Source: an uncultured Collinsella sp.
GTDB lineage: Bacteria > Actinomycetota > Coriobacteriia > Coriobacteriales > Coriobacteriaceae
Assembly: GCA_902475445.1 (NCBI GenBank)
Contig: CABRZN010000070.1
Span: forward strand, 1 to 10,398
Direction of reading: 5' to 3'
DNA: 10,398 nucleotides
Shown piece after piece: positions 1 through 5,160 of this stretch. Position 1 is the first letter of the stretch; the number at the start of each line of letters is the position of its first letter. The notes beneath the pieces were generated by a model that was given only the letters and a program-made list of their open reading frames with translations, searched no databases and was not told where the DNA came from. The position numbers and the translations under genes were made by a program.

Positions 1-359
1 CCGGTAACTCCTGCCAGCTGATGGATAAGGAGGGCAAGTACGCTATCGTCCGTATGCCTTCCTCCGAGATGCGCCGCATCCTCGTTACCTGCCGCGCCAC
101 CGTCGGTGAGGTCGGCAACGCCGATCACGCCAACATCGTCATCGGCAAGGCCGGCCGTAAGCGTCACATGAACGTGCGCCCGACCGTCCGCGGTACCGTC
201 ATGAACCCTGTCGACCACCCGCACGGCGGTGGCGAGGGCAAGAACCACACCTCTGGTCGTCCCTCTGTTACCCCCTGGGGTAAGCCGACGAAGGGCCTTC
301 GTACGCGCAAGAAGAAGAAGGTCTCGAACCAGCACATCATTCGTCGCCGTAAGAAGTAA
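1..359 (+). CDS. rplB: Large ribosomal subunit protein L2 (uL2), 3' part
   Basis: This is the C-terminal part of ribosomal protein L2, a 23S rRNA-binding protein needed for subunit joining and for the peptidyl-transferase centre. The gene enters from the left edge; the frame is open from the first bases and ends with TAA at 357-359, giving about 118 visible residues. Family signatures are the EGKYAIVRMPSSEMRR segment, the glycine- and arginine-rich GKAGRKRHMNVRPTVRG segment, and the invariant HPHGGGEG loop, whose histidine is the residue linked to peptidyl transfer in E. coli L2. It ends in a basic tail (TRKKKKVSNQHIIRRRKK). rpsS follows after 32 bases, as in the usual S10 operon order. The ATG at 21 is an internal methionine, not the start. 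Confidence 0.97.
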   Translation, partial: GNSCQLMDKEGKYAIVRMPSSEMRRILVTCRATVGEVGNADHANIVIGKAGRKRHMNVRPTVRGTVMNPVDHPHGGGEGKNHTSGRPSVTPWGKPTKGLRTRKKKKVSNQHIIRRRKK

Positions 360-391
360 TTTCGGATACCGAGTTTTAGGAGAAAGCACTT

Positions 392-652
392 ATGAGCAGA
401 AGTCTCAAAAAGGGCCCGTTCGTGGAGACTCGCCTTCTCTCGCGTATCACCGCGATGAACGAGGCTGGCAAGAAGGACGTCGTGAAGACCTGGTCCCGCG
501 CGTCCACCATCTTCCCCGAGATGGTTGGTCACACCATCGCCGTCCACGACGGCCGCAAGCATGTGCCCGTGTATGTTACCGAGTCCATGGTTGGTCACAA
601 GCTCGGCGAGTTCGCGCCGACTCGTACGTTCCGTGGCCACAAGGCCAAATAG
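392..652 (+). CDS. rpsS: Small ribosomal subunit protein S19 (uS19)
   Basis: Ribosomal protein S19 sits in the head of the 30S subunit next to S13 and contacts 16S rRNA near the A site. The 86 residues begin MSRSLKKGPFVE, the standard N-terminus, and contain the conserved core TIFPEMVGHTIAVHDGRKHVPVYV, then MVGHKLGEFAPTRTFRGH. The protein is a few residues shorter than E. coli S19 because the basic C-terminal tail is reduced to KAK. AGGAGA at 378-383 lies nine bases ahead of the ATG and fixes the start. It lies between rplB and rplV, the canonical S10 operon position. Confidence 0.97.
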   Translation: MSRSLKKGPFVETRLLSRITAMNEAGKKDVVKTWSRASTIFPEMVGHTIAVHDGRKHVPVYVTESMVGHKLGEFAPTRTFRGHKAK

Positions 653-666
653 GGGGTTAACCGTAA

Positions 667-1038
667 ATGGCAACTAAGTCTATTGAAACTGAGGCCACCG
701 AGGTTCGCGCCGTCGCTAAGTACGTGCGTGTTTCCCCCAGCAAGGCCCGCCTGGTGGTCGATCTGATCCGCCGCAAGCCTGTCGCTCAGGCCTTCGACAT
801 CCTCCACTTCTGCGACCGCGCCGTCGCCGTGGATGTCGAGAAGGTTCTCCGTTCCGCCGTTGCGAACGCCGAGAACAACAACGGTCTGCGTGCCGACAAC
901 CTGGTTGTCGCCGCTGCCTATGTTGACGAGGGTCCGACGCTTAAGCGCATCCGTCCCCGCGCCAAGGGTTCCGCTTCTCGCATTCTGAAGCGTACTTCCC
1001 ACATCACCGTCGTCGTTGCTCCTCGAAAGGAGGCGTAA
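667..1038 (+). CDS. rplV: Large ribosomal subunit protein L22 (uL22)
   Basis: Ribosomal protein L22 lines the peptide exit tunnel with an extended beta-hairpin. The 123 residues show the family pattern: VRVSPSKARLVVDLIRRK near the N-terminus, then LRSAVANAENNNGL, and the hairpin and C-terminal part TLKRIRPRAKGSASRILKRTSHITVVV. About ten extra residues (MATKSIETEA) precede the conserved AKYVRVSP, which is common in the family. The ribosome binding site AGGGGG at 651-656 overlaps the rpsS stop codon. The rpsC ribosome binding site in turn lies inside the last codons of this gene, which suggests translational coupling along the operon. Confidence 0.97.
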   Translation: MATKSIETEATEVRAVAKYVRVSPSKARLVVDLIRRKPVAQAFDILHFCDRAVAVDVEKVLRSAVANAENNNGLRADNLVVAAAYVDEGPTLKRIRPRAKGSASRILKRTSHITVVVAPRKEA

Positions 1039-1044
1039 AGCTGT

Positions 1045-1755
1045 ATGGGTCAGAAAGTCTACCCCACCGGCTTCCGTCTTGGCATCACCGAGAACTGGCG
1101 CTCCCGCTGGTTCGCAGAGAAGGATTACGCTAAGACCCTCGGTAACGATCTCGAGATCCGCAAGTACCTCGAGAAGCGTCTTTCCCGCGCAGCTGTCTCC
1201 CGCGTCGAGATCGAGCGCGCTGGCGACAAGGTGAAGGTCATCATCCTCACCGCTCGCCCCGGCGTTGTCATCGGTAAGAAGGGTGCCGAGATCGATACCC
1301 TCCGCACCGAGCTCGAGAAGGTCGCTGGCGTCTCCAAGGGCCAGCTCTCCGTCGACGTTGTCGAGATCAAGCGCCCCGAGCTCGACGCCAACCTCGTTGC
1401 TCAGTCTATCGCCGAGCAGCTCGAGGGCCGCGTTGCCTTCCGTCGCGCTATGCGCAAGGCTGTCCAGTCCGCCCGCAAGGCCGGCGCTAAGGGCATCCGT
1501 ATCCAGTGCTCCGGTCGTCTCGGCGGTGCCGAGATGGGCCGTCGTGAGTGGTACCGCGAGGGTCGCGTGCCTCTGCACACCCTCCGTGCCAAGATCGACT
1601 ACGGCACGGCTGTCGCCAGCACCACCATGGGCGCTTGCGGCGTGAAGGTCTGGATCTACCTGGGCGAGAAGCTCCCGGGCCAGCCTGTTCCCAACCCTGC
1701 ACTCGAGGGCTCTTCCCGTCCTCGTCGTCGTAACTCCGAGAGGAGGGGTCAGTAG
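1045..1755 (+). CDS. rpsC: Small ribosomal subunit protein S3 (uS3)
   Basis: Ribosomal protein S3 forms part of the mRNA entry site on the 30S subunit and takes part in mRNA unwinding. The 236 residues start with MGQKVYPTGFRLGI, the invariant N-terminus. A KH RNA-binding domain covers roughly residues 40-110, with its GxxG loop GKKG at 77-80 in PGVVIGKKGAEI. The C-terminal domain contains GIRIQCSGRLGGAEM and a basic tail ending RPRRRNSERRGQ. A very strong ribosome binding site, AAAGGAGG (1026-1033), lies within the end of rplV. The stop TAG (1753-1755) shares its last G with the GTG start of rplP, so these two genes are probably coupled in translation. Confidence 0.97.
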   Translation: MGQKVYPTGFRLGITENWRSRWFAEKDYAKTLGNDLEIRKYLEKRLSRAAVSRVEIERAGDKVKVIILTARPGVVIGKKGAEIDTLRTELEKVAGVSKGQLSVDVVEIKRPELDANLVAQSIAEQLEGRVAFRRAMRKAVQSARKAGAKGIRIQCSGRLGGAEMGRREWYREGRVPLHTLRAKIDYGTAVASTTMGACGVKVWIYLGEKLPGQPVPNPALEGSSRPRRRNSERRGQ

Positions 1756-2258
1756 TGCTTGCCCCTAAGCGTATTCTTCACCGCAAGGTGCAGCGTGGCT
1801 CCATGAAGGGCCAGGCCAAGGGTAATACCGAGCTGCATTTCGGCGAGTTTGGTATCCAGGCTCTCGAGGCCCATTGGATCACCAACCGTCAGATCGAGGC
1901 CGCTCGTATTGCCATGACCCGCTACATGAAGCGTGGCGGTCGTGTCTACATCACGATCTTCCCCGATAAGCCCATCACCAAGAAGCCTGCCGAGACTCGC
2001 ATGGGTTCTGGTAAGGGTAACCCCGAGGAGTGGGTGGCCGTCGTCAAGCCCGGCCGCATCATGTTCGAGGTCAAGGGCGTGCCCGAGGAGGTCGCTCGCG
2101 AGGCTCTGCGTCTTGCACAGCACAAGCTTCCCATCAAGACCAAGATTGTTGCTGCTAAGAACGCTGAGCAGCGCATCGAGAAGGAGATGGCTGAGGAGGC
2201 CGCTCTCGAGGCCAAGTGGGCTGCTGAGGACGCCGCCGCCGCCAAGGAGGAGAACTAA
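1755..2258 (+). CDS. rplP: Large ribosomal subunit protein L16 (uL16), with C-terminal extension
   Basis: Ribosomal protein L16 binds 23S rRNA near the A site and the central protuberance. It begins MLAPKRILHRKVQRGSMKG from a GTG start that overlaps the rpsC stop by one base; AGGAGGGG at 1741-1748 is the ribosome binding site. The conserved RMGSGKGNPEEWV segment is at residues 82-94. The family core ends near LPIKTKIVAAK (about residue 135), where most L16 proteins stop at roughly 137-144 residues. Here about 30 more residues follow, rich in Ala, Glu and Lys and probably helical (EKEMAEEAALEAKWAAEDAA). No stop or frameshift separates the tail. The gene ends in TAATG, overlapping rpmC by one base. 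Confidence 0.96.
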   Translation: MLAPKRILHRKVQRGSMKGQAKGNTELHFGEFGIQALEAHWITNRQIEAARIAMTRYMKRGGRVYITIFPDKPITKKPAETRMGSGKGNPEEWVAVVKPGRIMFEVKGVPEEVAREALRLAQHKLPIKTKIVAAKNAEQRIEKEMAEEAALEAKWAAEDAAAAKEEN

Positions 2259-2473
2259 TGAAGCCCGCAGAGATTCGTGAGCTCTCGGACGCTCAGCTCG
2301 TTGAGAAGCTGAAGGAAATGCGCGCCGAGCTCTTTAACCTTCGTTTCCAGATGGCCACCAGCCAGCTGGACAACACCGCTCGCGTCAACACCGTGAAGAA
2401 GGACATCGCTCGCGTCCTCACGGAGCAGCGCGCCCGCGAGATCGCAGCGGAGAAGTCCGCTGTCGCCGAGTAG
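2258..2473 (+). CDS. rpmC: Large ribosomal subunit protein L29 (uL29)
   Basis: Ribosomal protein L29 is a small helical protein near the tunnel exit, next to L23, where trigger factor and SRP dock. The 71 residues follow the family pattern: MKPAEIRELSDAQL, KLKEMRAELFNLRFQMATSQLDN, then VKKDIARVLTEQR. The tail (EIAAEKSAVAE) is a little longer and more acidic than in short L29 versions. The ATG overlaps the rplP TAA (TAATG at 2256-2260). The purine-rich end of rplP (AAGGAGGAGAA around 2244-2254) supplies the ribosome binding site. Confidence 0.96.
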   Translation: MKPAEIRELSDAQLVEKLKEMRAELFNLRFQMATSQLDNTARVNTVKKDIARVLTEQRAREIAAEKSAVAE

Positions 2474-2489
2474 GACCTAAGGAGAGAAC

Positions 2490-2750
2490 ATGACTGATTC
2501 GCGTAACTCGCGTAAGGTCCGTACGGGTGTCGTTACCTCCGTCTCCGGTGCCAAGACCATTGTTGTCACCATCACCGAGCGCAAGCGTCACCCCAAGTAC
2601 GGCAAGATGATGACCAGCTCCAAGAAGCTGCACGCTCACGACGAGGAGTGCACGGCTGGCGTGGGCGACACCGTCCGCGTTATGGAGACCCGTCCTATGT
2701 CCAAGATGAAGCGTTGGCGCCTCATCGAGGTCGTCGAGCGCGCTAAATAA
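2490..2750 (+). CDS. rpsQ: Small ribosomal subunit protein S17 (uS17)
   Basis: Ribosomal protein S17 is an OB-fold protein that binds 16S rRNA early in 30S assembly. Its 86 residues include RKVRTGVVTSVSGAKTIVVTI, RHPKYGKMMTSSKKLHAHDE and GDTVRVMETRPMSKMKRWRLIEVVE, all close to the family consensus. AAGGAGAG at 2479-2486 precedes the ATG by three bases; the overlapping AAGGAG core gives normal spacing. It is the last gene of the classical S10 operon. The 118-base gap that follows is the only long break inside this ribosomal cluster. Confidence 0.97.
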   Translation: MTDSRNSRKVRTGVVTSVSGAKTIVVTITERKRHPKYGKMMTSSKKLHAHDEECTAGVGDTVRVMETRPMSKMKRWRLIEVVERAK

Positions 2751-2868
2751 GCAGTCGCTCTTACGACTTGTACGTTTCCGAAGATGTGCGTATGCCTGGC
2801 TTGCATACCACGGGCCGTATAAAGGCTGCGCACCTCTCTTCGGTTCTTAGTTCGGAGGAACATCTACC
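2751..2868 (+). promoter_or_regulatory. Gap between rpsQ and rplN: candidate spc promoter or leader
   Basis: This 118-base non-coding gap falls at the point where the S10 operon ends and the spc operon begins in E. coli, so a promoter is expected here (inference from operon structure). A weak sigma-70-like pair is TTGTAC (2768-2773), 17 bases, TATGCC (2791-2796). A separate TATAAA at 2818-2823 has no good -35 partner. An inverted repeat GTATGC (2790-2795) / GCATAC (2803-2808) with a 7-base loop overlaps this stretch and could act in the DNA or in the RNA leader. The rplN ribosome binding site GGAGGAA is at 2854-2860. The gap's existence is certain; the exact elements are not. Confidence 0.4.
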
Positions 2869-3237
2869 ATGATTCAGATGCAAACCATGCTGAACGTCGC
2901 CGACAACTCCGGCGCTCGCAAGATTCGCTGCATCAAGGTGCTTGGCGGTTCCAAGCGTCGTTATGCAGGCATCGGCGATGTGTTCATCGGTGCTGTCCAG
3001 GAGGCTACCCCTGGCGCCAACGTCAAGAAGAAGGACGTTGTCCGTTGCGTCGTCGTTCGCACCGTTAAGGAGATCCGCCGCAAGGATGGCTCCTACATTC
3101 GCTTTGATGAGAACGCCTGCGTTGTCATCAACAACGATGGTTCGCCCGTCGGCACCCGTATCTTCGGGCCCGTCGCTCGCGAGCTTCGTGACAAGAAGTA
3201 CATGAAGATCGTCTCGCTCGCTCCCGAGACCCTGTAG
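2869..3237 (+). CDS. rplN: Large ribosomal subunit protein L14 (uL14)
   Basis: Ribosomal protein L14 lies at the subunit interface, forms bridges to 16S rRNA, and is the docking site of the silencing factor RsfS. The 122 residues match the usual length. The start MIQMQTMLNVADNSGARKIRCIKVLGG is the family signature, followed by GDVFIGAVQEATPG, VKKKDVVRCVVVRT, and the end GTRIFGPVARELRDKKYMKIVSLAPE. GGAGGAA (2854-2860) precedes the ATG by eight bases. It is the first gene of the classical spc operon, and rplX follows after 13 bases. Confidence 0.97.
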   Translation: MIQMQTMLNVADNSGARKIRCIKVLGGSKRRYAGIGDVFIGAVQEATPGANVKKKDVVRCVVVRTVKEIRRKDGSYIRFDENACVVINNDGSPVGTRIFGPVARELRDKKYMKIVSLAPETL

Positions 3238-3250
3238 TTAGGGGAGATAT

Positions 3251-3556
3251 ATGTATATCAAGAAGGGCGATAAGGTCCAGGTTCTCTCTGGTAAGGATCG
3301 CGGCAAGCAGGGCGTTGTCCTGCGTGCTCTCCCCGCCGAGAACAAGGTCGTTGTCGAGGGCGTTTCGGTCGTCAAGAAGGCCGTCAAGCCCAACGCTGCC
3401 AACCAGCAGGGCGGCATCGTTTCGCAGGAGGCTCCCATCGACGCCTCCAACGTCAATCTCGTCTGCCCCGAGTGCGGTAAGGTTACCCGCGTCGGTCACG
3501 AGAAGGACGGCAAGAACAAGCTGCGCGTCTGCAAGAAGTGCGGCCACAAGTTCTAA
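3251..3556 (+). CDS. rplX: Large ribosomal subunit protein L24 (uL24), zinc-ribbon type
   Basis: Ribosomal protein L24 is an assembly initiator of the 50S subunit and lies near the exit tunnel. The N-terminal KOW domain is visible as MYIKKGDKVQVLSGKDRGKQG, followed by VVVEGVSVVKKAVKP. The C-terminal half has two CxxC pairs, C72-P-E-C75 and C94-K-K-C97, a likely four-cysteine zinc ribbon as found in many Gram-positive L24 proteins. The total of 101 residues is normal. AGGGGAG around 3240-3246 is the ribosome binding site. In the usual spc operon rplE follows within a few bases; here a terminator follows instead and no rplE is seen downstream. Confidence 0.97.
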   Translation: MYIKKGDKVQVLSGKDRGKQGVVLRALPAENKVVVEGVSVVKKAVKPNAANQQGGIVSQEAPIDASNVNLVCPECGKVTRVGHEKDGKNKLRVCKKCGHKF

Positions 3557-3582
3557 GCTGCCCGCAACATCAAGTTGCTAGC

Positions 3583-3616
3583 AAAGGCCCGGATGCCACG
3601 GCACCCGGGCCTTTTT
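3583..3616 (+). terminator. Strong intrinsic terminator after rplX
   Basis: AAAGGCCCGG (3583-3592) pairs perfectly with CCGGGCCTTT (3605-3614). Inside, TGC (3594-3596) can pair with GCA (3601-3603) around a CACG loop, after one A/C mismatch. A run of five T (3612-3616) completes a textbook Rho-independent terminator 26 bases after the rplX stop. The matching A run at the 5' side could let it also work weakly on the other strand. It ends the ribosomal transcript here. Confidence 0.93.
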
Positions 3617-3734
3617 CTATCCCCACTCGATGGCTTCGGTTCTGCCGTCCTGTCATTCCGGTTGCATCCAGTTTTCGGTGCCGTCTCGAATCGAGTGCCG
3701 CCAGGTGACACCCTGTCGCGTTTCGTCGGCTTCG

Positions 3735-3803
3735 GGGACAAAAGTCGGGACAACTCCAAAAACTATTTTCGAACTCAGGGCTTTGAGTTTTTGTTTTTGT
3801 CCC
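3735..3803. repeat. Nested inverted repeat (possible structured RNA)
   Basis: Three pairs of arms nest around one centre: GGGAC (3747-3751) with GTCCC (3799-3803), AAAAAC (3758-3763) with GTTTTT (3793-3798), and AACTCA (3772-3777) with TGAGTT (3784-3789) around a 6-base loop. An alternative outer arm, GGGACAAAA (3735-3743) with TTTTGTCCC (3795-3803), competes with the first, so two folds are possible. The pairing is seen directly; whether it is transcribed, and from which strand, is unknown. Confidence 0.6.
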
Positions 3804-4105
3804 AAAGGGCGCGGCGGGATGCCTTTGGAGGCTCGATAGCGCCGAAAACGCCCGTTTTGAAACTTAAATGCCTTTTCGCGTGCAAGCCGCCAGCTGCAAT
3901 AGGAAGTGAATCAACGCAGGTGGCTTTCAAGCAGTTTGCAAAACTGCAGGTCGCAGGTCTTCATTGCCAGTAGGAGAAATGAGTAGTCTCAGGTGGCTTG
4001 CCCATGAGTTGACGAACGGGATTTGAGATTACGCTGACGTCCGGAAACGCTTCGAGCACGGCGTTACGTTTTTGGGGTTTGGGCGTAGCCCCTGCACCCG
4101 CGAGC

Positions 4106-4122
4106 GCGGGCCTTAAGCCCGC
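4106..4122. repeat. GC-rich hairpin
   Basis: GCGGGC (4106-4111) and GCCCGC (4117-4122) are perfect inverted arms around CTTAA. Just upstream, CCCGC/GCGGG around GAGC (about 4098-4110) forms a competing hairpin that shares an arm. There is no T run, so it is not a typical terminator on either strand. Such paired GC hairpins are common in repeats left by mobile elements, but a link here is only a guess. Confidence 0.5.
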
Positions 4123-4174
4123 CGAGAGGGTGACGCGTCGAAAACGAAGGGGAAAGAGAGAAGGGGCCGTCCCT

Positions 4175-4227
4175 ATCATTCAGGTTGCGACCGAAGAAGA
4201 CAAGGAGACCCCCTGAGCCTGAATGAT
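4175..4227. repeat. 10-base inverted repeat with a 33-base loop
   Basis: ATCATTCAGG (4175-4184) is the exact reverse complement of CCTGAATGAT (4218-4227). Outside these arms GGGGC (4163-4167) can pair with GCCCC (4228-4232), leaving a 7-base bulge on the left, so the full structure may span 4163-4232. The loop is purine-rich (GAAGAAGACAAGGAGA). It lies about 90 bases from the transposase remnant, so an element end, a protein-binding site or an RNA stem are all possible. Confidence 0.6.
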
Positions 4228-4323
4228 GCCCCACAGACCGCGTCCGACCGAGCTCAAGCCGAGCTTTTCCTGACGTCCGCCTTCGCGAAGATGATGGCTG
4301 GATTGGCTATGGATTGGCAACAC

Positions 4324-4796
4324 TTATTTGGACGATTCCGGGAGGGACGGCCCCGCCTCCCTGAACTCGACCGGCGACATGTAGCCCAGCGTTGAGTGGA
4401 TCCTGAAGTTGTTGTACCAGTGCACGTAATCCAAGAGCTTGGCTCGGAGCTCGCGCGTCCCTCCTCGGTCCTTCGGAGTGGCCGACGATCTCCCCGTTGC
4501 AGAGGTCGACGAGCAGGCAGACGTAGTTCCACGACGCCCCGACGCGCACGCAGGCCAAGTCGCTGCATATATGGGTGCACGGCGCCCTGCCGCCGAAGCC
4601 GCGCGCGACGACGTTCGACACGTCGGCCTCGTTGACCGCCCCGGGGTGCACCTTGAACCTCTTCCTGCCGTATGCGCCGGCCAGGCCGTTCTCCCTCATG
4701 ATGCGGCAGACGCGGCGCCGGCTGACGGTAACGCCCGACCTCCCGGGCGACGCCTTGATCTTGCGCGATCCGTTCCGGCCCTTGCTGGCGGCGTGC
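4324..4796 (-). pseudogene. IS3-family transposase orfB remnant, internally deleted and 5'-truncated
   Basis: Read on the - strand from about 4796, the first frame gives a typical IS3 OrfB middle part: SKGRNGSRKIKASPGRSG, VSRRRVCRIMRENGL, AYGRKRFKVHPGAVNEADV, then the start of the DDE integrase core with the first catalytic aspartate in HICSDLACVRVGASWNYVCLLVDLCNGEIVGHS. Near 4450-4460 the reading jumps to another frame, which continues with the normal C-terminus: RELRAKLLDYVHWYNNFRIH, STLGYMSPVEFREAG, ending LPESSK and TAA (4324-4326). Between the two parts the region carrying the second Asp and the Glu of the DDE triad is missing. The N-terminal part of OrfB and all of orfA are also absent. 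It cannot encode an active transposase. Confidence 0.88.
4324..4796 (-). mobile_element. Truncated IS3-family insertion sequence
   Basis: Only the orfB part of the element can be recognised. The orfB 3' end is intact, so the right end of the IS should lie just below 4324, but I could not identify a terminal inverted repeat or a target duplication. The opposite end stops abruptly near 4796, where mtnN sequence begins in the other direction. The junction lies in a GCC-rich stretch (about 4790-4815) that reads as alanines on both sides, so its exact base cannot be fixed. Confidence 0.75.
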
Positions 4797-5099
4797 GCCG
4801 CCGCGGCCGCCGTCGCCCCCGACATTAAGGTCCTCAAGGGCCGCGTCGTCTCCGGCGACCAGTTCGTCTCGCCCGCGGAACAGAAGGAGCGAATCCTCGC
4901 GACCTTCGGCGACCTGTGCTGCGAGATGGAGGGCTGCACCATCGCGCAGGCCGCTTATCTCAACGGCGTGCCCCTCGTCGTCGTGCGCGCCATCAGCGAC
5001 AAGCCCTGCGCCGAGGGCCGGGTCGTCGACTACAACACCTTCGAGAAGAAGGCCGCCTGCGACTGCGCCCGCATCGCCGCGCGCATGGTTAAGCTTTAG
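4797..5099 (+). pseudogene. mtnN: 3' remnant of 5'-methylthioadenosine/S-adenosylhomocysteine nucleosidase
   Basis: About 100 residues match the C-terminal part of MTA/SAH nucleosidase, which cleaves adenine from methylthioadenosine and S-adenosylhomocysteine in methionine salvage and autoinducer-2 precursor formation. Visible motifs are KGRVVSGDQFV, the nucleoside-binding EMEG in GDLCCEMEGCTIAQAAYLNGVP, and LVVVRAISD with the catalytic aspartate, then a C-terminal helix ending AARMVKL and TAG. The family is about 230 residues long; the first 130 or so are missing, including the N-terminal catalytic glutamate (Glu12 in E. coli). The frame is open leftward through antisense IS sequence to an ATG at 4575, giving a chance 174-codon fusion frame. 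Without its N-terminal half the enzyme should be inactive. Confidence 0.88.
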
Positions 5100-5154
5100 G
5101 CCCTGCGCGCCGGGGCCCTTCTTTATGTTGGGACCCCGGCGCGCCGGGCCCTTT
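5099..5154 (+). terminator. GC-rich palindromes after mtnN, candidate terminator
   Basis: Right at the mtnN stop, GGCCC (5099-5103) can pair with GGGCC (5113-5117) and is followed by CTTCTTTAT, a moderate intrinsic terminator. A longer alternative pairs GCGCGCCGGGG (5105-5115) with CCCCGGCGCGC (5134-5144), 11 bases each. The second arm is itself within a 14-base palindrome, CCCGGCGCGCCGGG (5135-5148), followed by CCCTTT. The hairpins are seen directly; their use as a terminator is inferred. Confidence 0.55.
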
Positions 5155-5160
5155 CCAAAG

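Larger units (their letters stand above)
3617..4323. other. About 700 bases without a convincing gene, containing several inverted repeats
   Basis: No open frame here combines a ribosome binding site with a recognisable product. The longest (3575-3973, + strand) starts inside the rplX terminator region and looks random. What the stretch does hold: a nested hairpin at 3735-3803; a short hairpin GCAGTTT-GCA-AAACTGC at 3931-3947; an adjacent 7-base duplication GCAGGTC at 3946-3959; a 10-base direct repeat CAGGTGGCTT at 3917 and 3990; a GC hairpin GCGGGC-CTTAA-GCCCGC at 4106-4122; and a 10-base inverted repeat at 4175-4227. The 3740-3800 part is visibly richer in A and T than its surroundings. 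It may be the eroded remains of a mobile element or a non-coding RNA region; neither is proven. Confidence 0.6.

Noticed and set aside
595..1578. 327-codon frame on the - strand opposite rplV and rpsC
   Set aside because: Fully antisense to two certain ribosomal protein genes, with Leu/Gly/Asp-rich composition typical of such shadows.
3575..3973. 132-codon open frame on the + strand after rplX
   Set aside because: It starts within the terminator region, has no ribosome binding site, and its translation shows no domain or family pattern.
3961..4179. 72-codon frame on the - strand in the non-coding region
   Set aside because: No ribosome binding site and low-complexity Arg/Pro/Ala content typical of chance frames over GC-rich repeats.
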